Source: Longimicrobiales bacterium (GTDB taxonomy: Bacteria; Gemmatimonadota; Gemmatimonadetes; Longimicrobiales; Gaopeijiaceae). From it: a stretch of DNA of 64,000 nucleotides. The stretch lies in assembly GCA_028284495.1 (NCBI GenBank), contig JANQRP010000007.1, positions 1 through 64,000 on the forward strand, read 5' to 3'. The notes below the pieces were generated by a model. That model was not told the DNA's origin. It saw only the letters and a program-made list of their open reading frames with translations, and searched no databases. The position numbers were made by a program, and so were the translations under genes. How positions within the stretch are numbered: position 1 is the stretch's first letter; each line of letters begins with the position of its first letter. Shown here one piece after another: positions 8,853 through 16,905 of the stretch.

Positions 8853-9851
8853 TCACCCGAAGAGCGCGTGGAAGCGGTACGCGAGGAGCTTGTAGGCGAG
8901 CTTGGCGACGAGGAAATCGGGCGCGCGAAGGCCCGGCGTGGGCGCGAGCTCGACCACGTCCGCCCCGATCACGTTCCGCTCCTCGAACACGCGTCGAAGG
9001 AATCGGAGCGTCCGGTACCAGTCGCCCCCTCCCGGTTCCGGGGTGCCCGTCGACGGCACGAGGGACGGGTCGAAGTAGTCCACGTCGAAGGTGATGTAGA
9101 CGTCGCCACCGAGTCGCTCCATCGCCTCGTCCATCCAGGCGTCCGACTCCCACATGTCGTCCGCCCAGATGAGGTGCACGCCGTCGTGCGCCCTCGCGAC
9201 CTCGACCTCCTCCGCGGAAACTCCCCGCAGCCCGACGCCGACCACGTCGGCCAGATCGAGCACCCGCGCCATGGCGGACGCGTGCGAGTGAGGGCTGCCC
9301 TCGTACTCCGCCCGCAGGTCCGCGTGCGCGTCGAACTGGAGCACGCTGACGCGCTCACCCCGGTGCGTGGCGTGCGACCGGATGGCGGGCGCGGACACCG
9401 CGTGCTCGCCGCCGAGCATCAGCACGAATCGATCACCGGCAGCGGCCAGTACCCGGTCGTGCGCCTCCTTCAGCTCGGCCATAGCGGCGGCGGGGCCGGC
9501 ACGCGTGAGCTCGAGGGGCGGCAGGGTGTGGACGCCGATCGCGGGTCCGACTTCCGCGCCGAACTCGCGGTCGTAGAGCTCGATGTAGCGCGAGGCGTCG
9601 ATGATCGCGGCGGGGCCGGCCCGGGTGCCGCCGCCGTAGCTCGTCGTGGCCTCGTAGGGCACGGGCAGGATGACGGCCCGCGCCGTGTCGAAGGCGCCGG
9701 CCTCCTCGTCCAGTCCGAGGAACGTCTGCGGGAGGGCCCACTCGAGGTCGCGCAGCCCTCTCGGCACCGCGCCGCGGTGCGGGGCCGGGGGCCTGGCCTC
9801 GCGATCGGCGTCGCCCCGTCCGGTGTGGTCGTCCGAGCGTCGGTTCCCCAC
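8853..9851 (-). CDS. speB: Agmatinase / ureohydrolase family
   Basis: Predicted manganese enzyme of 332 residues that hydrolyses agmatine to putrescine and urea. All binuclear metal ligands are visible: His150 in GGEHAVS, Asp174/His176/Asp178 in FDAHADLR, and Asp256/Asp258 in FDVDYFDPS; SHASAM supplies the conserved region after the second motif. The GTG at 9851, three bases after the stop of the Fur gene, removes an arginine-rich shadow extension. Arginine decarboxylase lies 5 kb away on the other strand, which together would give arginine to agmatine to putrescine. Formiminoglutamase or guanidinobutyrase activity cannot be ruled out from motifs alone. Confidence 0.87.
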   Translation of the reverse strand: MGNRRSDDHTGRGDADREARPPAPHRGAVPRGLRDLEWALPQTFLGLDEEAGAFDTARAVILPVPYEATTSYGGGTRAGPAAIIDASRYIELYDREFGAEVGPAIGVHTLPPLELTRAGPAAAMAELKEAHDRVLAAAGDRFVLMLGGEHAVSAPAIRSHATHRGERVSVLQFDAHADLRAEYEGSPHSHASAMARVLDLADVVGVGLRGVSAEEVEVARAHDGVHLIWADDMWESDAWMDEAMERLGGDVYITFDVDYFDPSLVPSTGTPEPGGGDWYRTLRFLRRVFEERNVIGADVVELAPTPGLRAPDFLVAKLAYKLLAYRFHALFG

Positions 9852-9853
9852 GG

Positions 9854-10360
9854 TCAGGCGACCTCGATCGGGCAGAGCAGGCCCTGCTGCGGGAGCGTCA
9901 CGCCCTTCTCGCGGCACGTGCTGCAGAGCCCCCGGATCTGGAGCCGGGTCCGCGTCGGCCGGAACCCCGCTTCCCGCGCGATGCGCGCCTCGATCGCGGG
10001 CATCTCGTCGATCTGGAACTCCTCCACCTTGCCGCACGCCTGGCAGACGAGGTGGGCATGCCCCATCCGGCGGGTCAGGCGATGCTCATAGCGCTTGAAA
10101 CCCTCGCCGAAGTCGAGCTCCTCCACCAGGCGGCTCTTCACGAGGAGATCGAGCGTGCGGTAGATGGTCGCCTTGCCGAGCTTCTCGCCGCGCTCCCGGA
10201 GCGCGTTCTCGAGGTCCTCGACGGACCAGTGTCCCTCCGACGAGAAGAGCGTCTCCGCGACCGCCGCCCTCTGCGCCGTGACCGGCAGGCCCTCCTCACG
10301 GAGGAACCGCGCGAAGAGCCGGAGCTGCGAGTCGGCGCTGGGCGTGGCCGTCGTACTCAC
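9854..10360 (-). CDS. Fur-family metal-responsive transcriptional regulator
   Basis: Predicted DNA-binding repressor of the Fur/Zur/PerR superfamily, 168 residues. A winged helix fills residues 10-90 (TAQRAAVAETLF, KATIYRTLDLLV), followed by a dimerisation and metal domain with HAHLVC, CQACGK (Cys106, Cys109) and CSTCREKG (Cys146, Cys149), the four cysteines of the structural zinc site. The typical HHHDH iron-box is shortened to GHAHLVC. The GTG at 10360 overlaps the preceding stop by four bases. Which metal it senses (iron, zinc, peroxide) cannot be decided here. Its location inside a non-metal operon suggests read-through expression. Confidence 0.9.
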   Translation of the reverse strand: MSTTATPSADSQLRLFARFLREEGLPVTAQRAAVAETLFSSEGHWSVEDLENALRERGEKLGKATIYRTLDLLVKSRLVEELDFGEGFKRYEHRLTRRMGHAHLVCQACGKVEEFQIDEMPAIEARIAREAGFRPTRTRLQIRGLCSTCREKGVTLPQQGLLCPIEVA

Positions 10361-10857
10361 GGCGTCGCCTCCTGGGGCTCGAGGGTCCCGGCCTCGGTCT
10401 CCGCCTCGACCGCGCGGGGTGGCAGGTCCGGGTCGAACAGCTCCTCGTCCACGTCGTCGAACCACGCGGCCAGCACGGCGGGATCCCCTCCGATCTCGAG
10501 CTCCGTCGCGTCGCCGAGCTGGATGCCGGAGCGCACCACGACGCCCTGCATCACCCGCGGGAGGCGATCGGCGGGGGCCTCCCCCTCCTCCTCGGTCTGT
10601 ACGTCGAGATCGAGCCCGCGGCCCGATCGCTCGGCGGAGTAGCTGACGGTGACGAGAAGGCGGCGATCGTCCGGGGCGTCCTCCACCCGGCAGCTGACGG
10701 CCACGAGCCCGCTCTCCTTCCGGCCCCGGATGAGGGGCGGGAAGAGCCAGAGGCGGTCGAGCCGCTCGACCGGCCAGGCCTGCGCGACGCGCTGCACCAC
10801 GCGCGGCAGGGCTTCCGGGACCCCGGGGCCGAGGTCGCGCTTCTCGTCGTTCGTCAC
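10357..10857 (-). CDS. Conserved-looking protein of unknown function
   Basis: I do not recognise this 166-residue protein. It has no signal peptide or membrane segment. The N-terminal half has a VVQRVAQAWPVERLDRLWLFPPL block and a beta-rich stretch (SGLVAVSCRV, RRLLVTVSYSAE); the C-terminal third is strongly acidic (AAWFDDVDEELFDPDLPP) and low in complexity. It is flanked by the NrnA-like gene ten bases upstream and the Fur gene, which it overlaps by four bases, so it is almost certainly translated as part of the operon. The GTG start at 10857 is preferred; an alternative start at 10905 would overlap the upstream gene by 38 bases. Confidence 0.65.
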   Translation of the reverse strand: MTNDEKRDLGPGVPEALPRVVQRVAQAWPVERLDRLWLFPPLIRGRKESGLVAVSCRVEDAPDDRRLLVTVSYSAERSGRGLDLDVQTEEEGEAPADRLPRVMQGVVVRSGIQLGDATELEIGGDPAVLAAWFDDVDEELFDPDLPPRAVEAETEAGTLEPQEATP

Positions 10858-10867
10858 GCCTGCGACG

Positions 10868-11890
10868 TCATCCTCCAGTTCGCGCCACCACCCGACGGGT
10901 GGCATCGACCACCCGCTCGATCACCTCCTCCATCGGCGCCTCGATCATGGCGCCGGAGGCACGCACGTGCCCGCCTCCGCCAAATTCGCGCGCGAGCTGG
11001 TTCACGTCCACCTGCGAGCTGGTGGCGCGGAAGGACACCTTCGTGGCGCCACGGTTGGTTCCGCGGAAGAGGAGGGCCACCTTCGTGCCCTCGATCGAAC
11101 GGGGGTAGTCGACCAGCCCCTCGAGGTCGTCCGGGTAGCAGCCGAGCGCCTGATACACGGGGGTCGGCACGGTCATCCAGGACACGCCCTCCGCGTGCTC
11201 GAGGGTCTCGAGGCTGGCCCGGAGCAGCTCGAACCGACGCATCGGAGCCGTCCCGTAGACCCGGTTGTAGGTGTCCTCGACGTCGACCCCCCGCTCGACG
11301 AGCTCGGCGGCGAGCCGGAACGCCTCGGGAGACGCGTTGGAGAATCGGAACGACCCGGTGTCGGTCATCAGCGCCACGTACATCGCGACGAAGGCCTCCT
11401 CGGGCCACGGGCCGTCGCGCGCCGCGAGGACGTCCCACACGAGCTCGCCCGTGGCCGAGGCGCTCTCGTCGCGCATCGACATCCCGCCGATGGGCCGGTC
11501 CCCCGGCGGGTGATGGTCCACGACGATCGTGCGGAGATGCGACGTGAGCGGCCGCACGCGGCCGATCCGATCCACCTCCCCGGTATCGAGCACGACCAGA
11601 GTGTCCGCCACCGCGGTCACCTCACCCGCCTCGGGCTCCGTGGCCGGCACCACCCAGTCCCGTCCGTGCGAGGGGACCAGGAACCTGAAGGTGTCGGGGA
11701 ACGGCGTCGGATTCACGATCCACGCCTCCGATCCGTTGGCGCGGAGCCAGGCCGCCATCGCGACCTCGGATCCGCACCCGTCGCCGTCGGCGTTGATGTG
11801 CGTGGTCAGGACGACCGAGCGCGATGCGCGCAGGGCGTCGGCAACCTGAAGGGCGATCCTGCGGCGGTGTTCGGGAGTGGCGTGCGCCAC
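10868..11890 (-). CDS. nrnA: DHH/DHHA1 phosphoesterase, NrnA-like oligoribonuclease / pAp phosphatase
   Basis: Predicted soluble manganese phosphoesterase of 340 residues that degrades nanoRNA or 3'-phosphoadenosine 5'-phosphate. The catalytic DHH domain shows motif I HINADGDGCGS (residues 31-41), motif II VVLDTGE around Asp102, motif III VVDHHPPG (residues 123-130) and motif IV MTDTGSFRFS near 176. The C-terminal DHHA1 domain ends in FGGGGHVRASG near residue 310, the substrate-binding glycine loop. Length is normal for NrnA. It starts the lower reverse-strand operon; a 178-base spacer with short tandem repeats separates it from the CoaE-PHP gene upstream. Confidence 0.9.
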   Translation of the reverse strand: MAHATPEHRRRIALQVADALRASRSVVLTTHINADGDGCGSEVAMAAWLRANGSEAWIVNPTPFPDTFRFLVPSHGRDWVVPATEPEAGEVTAVADTLVVLDTGEVDRIGRVRPLTSHLRTIVVDHHPPGDRPIGGMSMRDESASATGELVWDVLAARDGPWPEEAFVAMYVALMTDTGSFRFSNASPEAFRLAAELVERGVDVEDTYNRVYGTAPMRRFELLRASLETLEHAEGVSWMTVPTPVYQALGCYPDDLEGLVDYPRSIEGTKVALLFRGTNRGATKVSFRATSSQVDVNQLAREFGGGGHVRASGAMIEAPMEEVIERVVDATRRVVARTGG

Positions 11891-11906
11891 GGGGGCTCCT
11901 TCGGTG

Positions 11907-11934
11907 TGAGACGGGCGATGTGAGACGGGCGATG
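11907..11934. repeat. Two perfect tandem copies of a 14-bp unit upstream of nrnA
   Basis: The unit TGAGACGGGCGATG occurs twice head to tail, 11907-11920 and 11921-11934, just 16 bases before the nrnA start codon on the reverse strand. It lies in the 178-base leader and could be a slippage product or a regulatory duplication. No palindrome was seen in it. Confidence 0.7.
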
Positions 11935-12013
11935 GGCGGCCGGTGAGACCCCGGGAACCTGTATCGGTTCGGGAGGCGTGGCCAGCCGGAGCGCCTCGAG
12001 CCCGCCGGCCCCT

Positions 12014-12060
12014 GGGCGCGATCTCGGGCGCGATCTCGGGCGCGGCCCCGGGCGCGGCCA
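12014..12060. repeat. Degenerate 12-bp tandem repeat between coaE-PHP and nrnA
   Basis: GGGCGCGATCTC is repeated exactly at 12014-12025 and 12026-12037 and then continues as GGGCGCGGCCCC and a partial copy to 12060. It sits just beyond the stop of the CoaE-PHP gene, in the spacer before nrnA. It is probably non-coding replication slippage. Confidence 0.6.
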
Positions 12061-12068
12061 GGCCCGCG

Positions 12069-13358
12069 TCAGCGAGGGTCGAACGTCGGCGCGCCCGGGA
12101 GTCGCTTCCGCACCTTCGCCCACGTCGACCCCAGATGCACGAGCCGCGACGCCTCCCGCCCCTCCCATGTGGCGCGGGCCAGGGCCCGTCGGAGCGCGGG
12201 TGCGGTGTTCTCGTGTCGGGGGACTCTCAGCCGCACGTTGCCGACCTCGCGGACGGTGTGCGCGTCCGAGCCGGCCGACGGAAGGCGTCCGAACCTCGCG
12301 ACGACCGGAAGCGTGGGCGCGTTGAGCGATTCCGGATGGAGCCGCGCGTTGAAGACCTCGATGACGTCCACGAGCGGCGCGAGCTCGTCCACGAACGCCC
12401 CACCGCCTCCCTTCCCACGCGCGAAGGGATGCGGAAGGTACGGGATCCCGCCCTGCGAACGAATCCGGTCGATCGTCTCGAGCGCCGGGGTACCCTTCGG
12501 AATCGTCTCGGACAGGTGCAGCCCGATCACGTCGATCCCCTCGGCCGTCTTCACCTCCTCACCGGCGATCACCCGATCGGGATAGCGCTCGGCCATCGCC
12601 CGGGCGACGTGCAGCTCGTTGTGGTCGGTCATCGCGAGCCGGTCGATACCGACCGCGTCGGCGCGCGCCAGGATGGCCTCCGGATCGGAGAGGGAGTCCC
12701 ACGACCCGACGGTATGAAGGTGCAGATCGAGCGACATCGTCGGACCGCTGGCCGGAGGCCGGCCGGGGCCCTTCAGAAGCGTGCCGAGCAGGAGGGCGCT
12801 CGTCCGTCGGAGGTCACGGAGGTCGCCCGCGTTCTCCACCACGAAGTCGGCGCGATCGGCCTGGGCGTCCGGGTCCATCTGCGCGTGACGGATCTGACGG
12901 ACCTGGTCCTCGGGGAGGCCCCGCGCGGCGAGGCGCTCGGCCTGCGCGGCGCGGGGCGTGCGGACCGCCACCGTCACGTGGACGGTGTCCTGGAGCTCGG
13001 CCTCGAACAGCAGCGGAATCTCGACGACGGCCAGCGTCTCGTCGTTCCCCGCCTGCGCGTCGAGCCAGGCGTCCCGAAGGCGTCGAACCTCCGGGTGCAC
13101 GATCGCTTCGAGGCGACGGCGAGCGTCGGCGTCTCCGAGCACGACGCGCCCCATCGCGCTTCGGTCGAGCCCACCCGCGGTGTCGAGCACGGCCTCGCCG
13201 AAGGCCTCGCGGATCCGGTCCAGGCCAGGCGTTCCCGCCTCGACCGCCCGGCGCGCGAAGGCGTCGGCATCCGCCACGGGCACGCCGGCGTCGCGCCACG
13301 CCTGCCCAACCTCGGACTTGCCCGACGCCGCGTTCCCGGTGAGGCCGACGACGATCAC
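12069..13358 (-). CDS. coaE: Dephospho-CoA kinase fused to a PHP-domain phosphoesterase
   Basis: One uninterrupted 429-residue frame. Residues 1-200 are a dephospho-CoA kinase, the last step of CoA synthesis: P-loop GNAASGKS (8-15), the HPEV lid region near 88, and the VVEIPLLFE motif near 111. Residues about 208-429 are a PHP metallo-phosphoesterase: DLHLHT (211-216), MTDHNE (243-248), GEEVKT (266-271), the LPHPF histidine near 310 and GSDAH (363-367). These supply nearly all PHP metal ligands. The GTG start overlaps the DedA stop by four bases. The only ATG near the domain border (12737) has no ribosome-binding site before it, which favours a true bifunctional protein over two genes. The PHP substrate is unknown; small nucleotides or phosphorylated sugars are options. 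Confidence 0.87.
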   Translation of the reverse strand: MIVVGLTGNAASGKSEVGQAWRDAGVPVADADAFARRAVEAGTPGLDRIREAFGEAVLDTAGGLDRSAMGRVVLGDADARRRLEAIVHPEVRRLRDAWLDAQAGNDETLAVVEIPLLFEAELQDTVHVTVAVRTPRAAQAERLAARGLPEDQVRQIRHAQMDPDAQADRADFVVENAGDLRDLRRTSALLLGTLLKGPGRPPASGPTMSLDLHLHTVGSWDSLSDPEAILARADAVGIDRLAMTDHNELHVARAMAERYPDRVIAGEEVKTAEGIDVIGLHLSETIPKGTPALETIDRIRSQGGIPYLPHPFARGKGGGGAFVDELAPLVDVIEVFNARLHPESLNAPTLPVVARFGRLPSAGSDAHTVREVGNVRLRVPRHENTAPALRRALARATWEGREASRLVHLGSTWAKVRKRLPGAPTFDPR

Positions 13359-14116
13359 CGGGACCCCTCCTCGACTGCGGAATCCAGCGTCGCGCCGGCG
13401 GGCGCCGAGCCCTCGCCCCGGCGGGCGCGCCACCAGAACCAGACACCCGCCAGCACGAAGACGAGGAGCCAGCCTGTGCCCACCAGCGAGGTCGCGAGCG
13501 CCCAGCTCCGCCCCGCCAGTACGCCGATCGAGAGGTAGATCGCGGCCCACGCGAGCAGGCCGGGGATCTCGAGCAGCACGTAGCGGCCGAACGGCATGCG
13601 CGACATGCCGGCGTTGAGGGGCATGATGGTCCGCACGAAGGAGACGATGCGGGCCACCGTCACCGCGTACACCGGATGCCCACCGAGCACGCGCCCCGCC
13701 GTCGACTCGTACTTCCGGAGCGTGCGCGCCGACCACCCGTCACCCTCACGAAGCCGCTCCCCCGCCCGGCGCCCGATGCCGTAGCCGAGCAGGTCGCCGG
13801 CGAAGCCGCCGAGGACCGTCCACACGACGATCGGCTGCATCGGCGCTCCCGTCTGGTCCGCGATCGCCATCGCCATCGCCGCGATGGTTCCCGACGGCAC
13901 GACGAGGCCGGTGACGAACGAGGTCTCGAGCACGGCCAGCACGAACAGGAAGCCGGGCCCGAATCGGGCCAGGAGGTCCGGAAGAAGTCCTACCGGTTCG
14001 ACGTCGATCGGAGAGGTGCCCTCAGTTGATCGGGCGCTCGACGAAGATGTCGTCGCCGGTATTCCGCTGACCGTCGGGGCCGTAGCTGACGAGAACGAAG
14101 CGTGTGCGCTCGACAC
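13355..14116 (-). CDS. DedA/SNARE-associated family membrane protein
   Basis: Predicted inner-membrane protein of the DedA (VTT) family, possibly an undecaprenyl-phosphate or phospholipid flippase. Conserved blocks include ETSFVTGLVVPSG after the first hydrophobic stretch, a GGFAGDLLGYGIGRRAG segment, the RIVSFVRTIMPLNAGMSRM motif with the conserved arginine and proline, and a final hydrophobic pair. The family-like sequence begins only near 14000. No ATG, GTG or TTG lies in frame between there and the GTG at 14116, which is inside the upstream gene, so the start is uncertain; a non-standard codon such as ATC at about 14008 or CTG at 13972 is possible. It overlaps the CoaE-PHP gene by four bases. 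Confidence 0.8.
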   Translation of the reverse strand: MSSAHASFSSATAPTVSGIPATTSSSSARSTEGTSPIDVEPVGLLPDLLARFGPGFLFVLAVLETSFVTGLVVPSGTIAAMAMAIADQTGAPMQPIVVWTVLGGFAGDLLGYGIGRRAGERLREGDGWSARTLRKYESTAGRVLGGHPVYAVTVARIVSFVRTIMPLNAGMSRMPFGRYVLLEIPGLLAWAAIYLSIGVLAGRSWALATSLVGTGWLLVFVLAGVWFWWRARRGEGSAPAGATLDSAVEEGSR

Positions 14117-14396
14117 GGTACTCGTAGGCGCTGCCCCAGCCGTCGATGCTCGCACCGCCCGCGAACCGCGGCGCGATCCATTCCTCGAACGTCCGCTCGG
14201 TCGGGAGCTGCTCGAAGTTCTCCCGCTGGTACTCCTTCAGCTTGTCGGCGATGTCCTGCATCTCACCCTCCGTCGCCATCCGGAGGTACGGATTCACGAC
14301 CGGCGATGCGAACTCGAGGATCTTCGCCCTCGACTCCGGGAAGTACAGCCCCACTCCGAGGGCGACCAGCAGCAGAAGAAAGATGCGTCCGAACAT
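14022..14396 (-). CDS. Membrane-anchored protein with a pseudopilin-like (GspG-type) C-terminal module
   Basis: A 124-residue protein with one N-terminal hydrophobic segment (MFGRIFLLLLVALGVGLYF) and a periplasmic region. The tail, from IDGWGSAYEYRV to YGPDGQRNTGDDI, closely resembles the calcium-binding loop at the end of type II secretion major pseudopilins, where D-WG-PY and S-GPDG-GT-DDI are conserved. The prepilin peptidase motif GFTLxE is absent, so it is not a processed pilin; it may be a tethered relative. It starts one base after the stop of the 88-residue gene, and its 3' end is followed by the DedA gene, whose possible start lies inside it. Function unknown. Confidence 0.75.
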   Translation of the reverse strand: MFGRIFLLLLVALGVGLYFPESRAKILEFASPVVNPYLRMATEGEMQDIADKLKEYQRENFEQLPTERTFEEWIAPRFAGGASIDGWGSAYEYRVERTRFVLVSYGPDGQRNTGDDIFVERPIN

Positions 14397-14397
14397 G

Positions 14398-14664
14398 TCA
14401 GCTCCCGTCTCCCTTGCGCGCCATCCGGCGCATGCGGGCGGCCCACACGACGAACCGTTCGAATTCGTCGGGCGGCGGTGTGGCGGTGGGATCGCCGTAC
14501 GCGGTCTCCATCCGCCAGCGCACGTAATCGTCCGGGGGCATCGGGAGGAACGGAGGGCGCCGGTACCAGTCTCGTGCCCTGAACGCCCACGCCATCCCCA
14601 CCAGCTGCGGAATTCTCCACGGCTTGCGGAGGGCGAGGCGAACGGCTGAACCGACGAGACGCAC
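14398..14664 (-). CDS. Small hypothetical protein
   Basis: An 88-residue basic protein I do not recognise. It begins MRLVGSAVRLALRKPW from a GTG at 14664 and contains aromatic-rich stretches (FRARDWYRRPPFLP) followed by DDYVRWRMETAYGDP and a final amphipathic helix (FERFVVWAARMRRMARKG). No clear membrane segment. Its stop is one base before the start of the pseudopilin-like gene, so it is probably the first gene of the reverse operon. A promoter-like pair lies 44-72 bases upstream. Confidence 0.6.
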   Translation of the reverse strand: MRLVGSAVRLALRKPWRIPQLVGMAWAFRARDWYRRPPFLPMPPDDYVRWRMETAYGDPTATPPPDEFERFVVWAARMRRMARKGDGS

Positions 14665-14707
14665 GGCACTCCCGGTCCTGGGATCCCCGGTTTCGAATGG
14701 TCCTTCA

Positions 14708-14736
14708 AAACTACGAGCGGCGGACGGGAGGGACAA
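14708..14736 (-). promoter_or_regulatory. Possible sigma70-type promoter of the reverse-strand operon
   Basis: On the reverse strand TTGTCC (14736-14731) and TAGTTT (14713-14708) are separated by exactly 17 bases. They lie 44 bases before the GTG of the 88-residue gene in an otherwise GC-rich divergent spacer. No operator was seen. This is a sequence-pattern call only. Confidence 0.4.
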
Positions 14737-14854
14737 TTCGGACGTGCGTCGGCAAGAGCGGGTCCGGCCCCACACCGCCGGCCGGGAGTCGACCCCCACC
14801 GCGAGACGTGCCACATTGCGCCGTCCTCCCTCCCTTCCCCTCGCCCCTCTCCAC

Positions 14855-16807
14855 GTGCCGCACGACGCACCCTGGTCCGCGCGCGACGCGGCCGACATCT
14901 ACGGTCTCGATCAATGGAGCGGCGGATACTTCGCGGTCTCCGATCGCGGTACGGTCGTCGCGACGCCGACCGGTGACTCCGGCCCGTCCGCCGATCTGCT
15001 CGACGTCGTCCGAGGGCTGGAGGCGCGAGACGTGGCCACGCCGGTGGTCCTGCGATTCGACGACATTCTGGCCTCGCGCATGCGCCACCTACGGGCGGCC
15101 TTCGACGTCGCCTGCGCGGAGGCCGGATATGACGGGACCTACCGCTGCGTATACCCCATCAAGGTCAACCAGCAGCGGCACATCTGCGAGGTGATCCGCG
15201 ACCTGGGTACCGAGCTCGACTTCGGTCTGGAGGCCGGCTCGAAGCCCGAACTGCTGGCCGGGCTCGGGTTGACCGAGGGACTCGCCTCGATGCCGCTCGT
15301 CTGCAACGGATTCAAGGACGAGGAGTTCGTCGAGACCGTCGTACTGGCGGCGAAGATGGGCCGCAGCGTGATCCCCGTGGTGGAGCAGCCGCACGAGCTC
15401 GAGCTGCTCGCGGCATCGGCCGCGGCCCACGATGTACGCCCGACGTTCGGGATCCGCGCCAAGCTCGCGGCGGGGGGCGCGGGCCGCTGGGCCGGGTCGG
15501 TCGGGTTCCGGGGGAAGTTCGGGCTGTCGGTCGCGCAGATCCTCCACTCGATCGGCCGCGTGCGCGAGAGTGGGCTCCTCGAGAGCCTCCGAATGCTGCA
15601 CTGCCACGTGGGCTCCCAGATCTACGACATCCGGGCGTTCAAGACGGCGATCGGCGAGCTCGCGCACCTCTACGTCGAGATGGTCCGGCTGGGCGCGCCG
15701 ATGGGGACACTCGACCTGGGGGGCGGGCTCGGCATCGACTACGACGGCTCCGCGTCGGCCACCGATTCGTCGGTCAACTACTCGCTGGAGCAGTACGCGG
15801 CGGAGATCGTGCACCGCGTGAAGGCCATCTGCGACGACGCCGACGTGCCTCACCCCGACCTCATCACCGAGTCGGGACGCGCGCTCGTGGCGCACTCGGG
15901 CGTGCTCGTCTTCCAGGTGCTCGGCAGTCGGGTCTTCCCCGAGAATCCCGACGAAGCGCTCGTCGAGCGGGCGCTCGCGGCCGACGACGACGACATCCCC
16001 CAACCACTCGTCGACCTCGTGGACGCCTGGAACTCGCTTCGTGAAGGTGGGGATCCCGGGGAGGTCTTCCACGACGCCGAGCATGCGCTCCACGAGGTGA
16101 CCGGCCTGTTCAACCTCGGCTACGCGGACATCGTTGCGCGGGCCGCATGCGAGGAGCTCTACTGGGCCATCGCGCACCGGATCGCGCGTCTCGACGAGGA
16201 CCAGCTCGCCGACGACCTGCTCGACCTCCCCGAACGCGTGGGTGACCTCTACTTCTGCAACTTCTCGCTCTTCCAGTCGCTCATCGACGCCTGGGCGATC
16301 GACCAGGTCTTTCCGGTCATGCCGATCCACCGCCTGGACGAGCGCCCGACGCGACGCGGCACACTGGTGGACATCACCTGCGACTCGGATGGCAGGCTCG
16401 ACCGCTTCCCGCTCGCGACCGAGGTGGCGAGGTCGCTGCCGCTCCACGAGCTGCGGGCCGGCGCGAACGGGGGGCCCGCCGGTGAGTTCGAGCCGTACTA
16501 CCTCGCGGTGTTCCTCACGGGCGCCTATCAGGAGACGCTCGGCGACCTCCACAACCTCTTCGGCGACACGCATGCCGTTCACGTCCGGTGCGGGGAGGAC
16601 GGCGAGTGGGAACTGGACGAGGTGATCGAGGGCGATACGGTCCGCGACGTGCTCGGGTACGTCCAGTTCAGTCCCGACGGCCTGCGGCGGACCCTGCGGA
16701 AGGAGATCGAGCGTTCGGTGAAGGAGCAGCGGATCACGCTCGAGGAGGGCGTGTCCATGCGCCGATTCCTCGACGAGGGAATCGCCGGGTACACGTACCT
16801 CGAATAG
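14855..16807 (+). CDS. speA: Biosynthetic arginine decarboxylase
   Basis: Predicted PLP enzyme of 650 residues converting arginine to agmatine, cytosolic, first step of the agmatine route to putrescine. The PLP lysine is Lys103 in [11 protein letters not shown]; the glycine-rich phosphate loop [13 protein letters not shown] and the [11 protein letters not shown] segment identify the SpeA branch, as does [11 protein letters not shown]. The C-terminal helical region ends [15 protein letters not shown]. Length agrees with SpeA proteins. The GTG at 14855 gives a start close to the [13 protein letters not shown] motif where SpeA proteins begin; earlier in-frame starts produce arginine-rich junk. 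Agmatinase at 8853-9851 would use its product. Confidence 0.93.
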   Translation: MPHDAPWSARDAADIYGLDQWSGGYFAVSDRGTVVATPTGDSGPSADLLDVVRGLEARDVATPVVLRFDDILASRMRHLRAAFDVACAEAGYDGTYRCVYPIKVNQQRHICEVIRDLGTELDFGLEAGSKPELLAGLGLTEGLASMPLVCNGFKDEEFVETVVLAAKMGRSVIPVVEQPHELELLAASAAAHDVRPTFGIRAKLAAGGAGRWAGSVGFRGKFGLSVAQILHSIGRVRESGLLESLRMLHCHVGSQIYDIRAFKTAIGELAHLYVEMVRLGAPMGTLDLGGGLGIDYDGSASATDSSVNYSLEQYAAEIVHRVKAICDDADVPHPDLITESGRALVAHSGVLVFQVLGSRVFPENPDEALVERALAADDDDIPQPLVDLVDAWNSLREGGDPGEVFHDAEHALHEVTGLFNLGYADIVARAACEELYWAIAHRIARLDEDQLADDLLDLPERVGDLYFCNFSLFQSLIDAWAIDQVFPVMPIHRLDERPTRRGTLVDITCDSDGRLDRFPLATEVARSLPLHELRAGANGGPAGEFEPYYLAVFLTGAYQETLGDLHNLFGDTHAVHVRCGEDGEWELDEVIEGDTVRDVLGYVQFSPDGLRRTLRKEIERSVKEQRITLEEGVSMRRFLDEGIAGYTYLE

Positions 16808-16905
16808 CGGTGGGGCCGGGTGGAGCGCCTCCCGACCCTGGGCTATCTTTCGAGTCTGTGCGGGACCCGCCGCCCCGACCTGTTCCCCCGACCCCGGTTC
16901 ACGAG

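Noticed and set aside
12069..12737. PHP domain as a separate gene starting at the ATG 12737
   Set aside because: The frame is continuous with CoaE and no ribosome-binding site precedes that ATG, so a fusion is the simpler reading.
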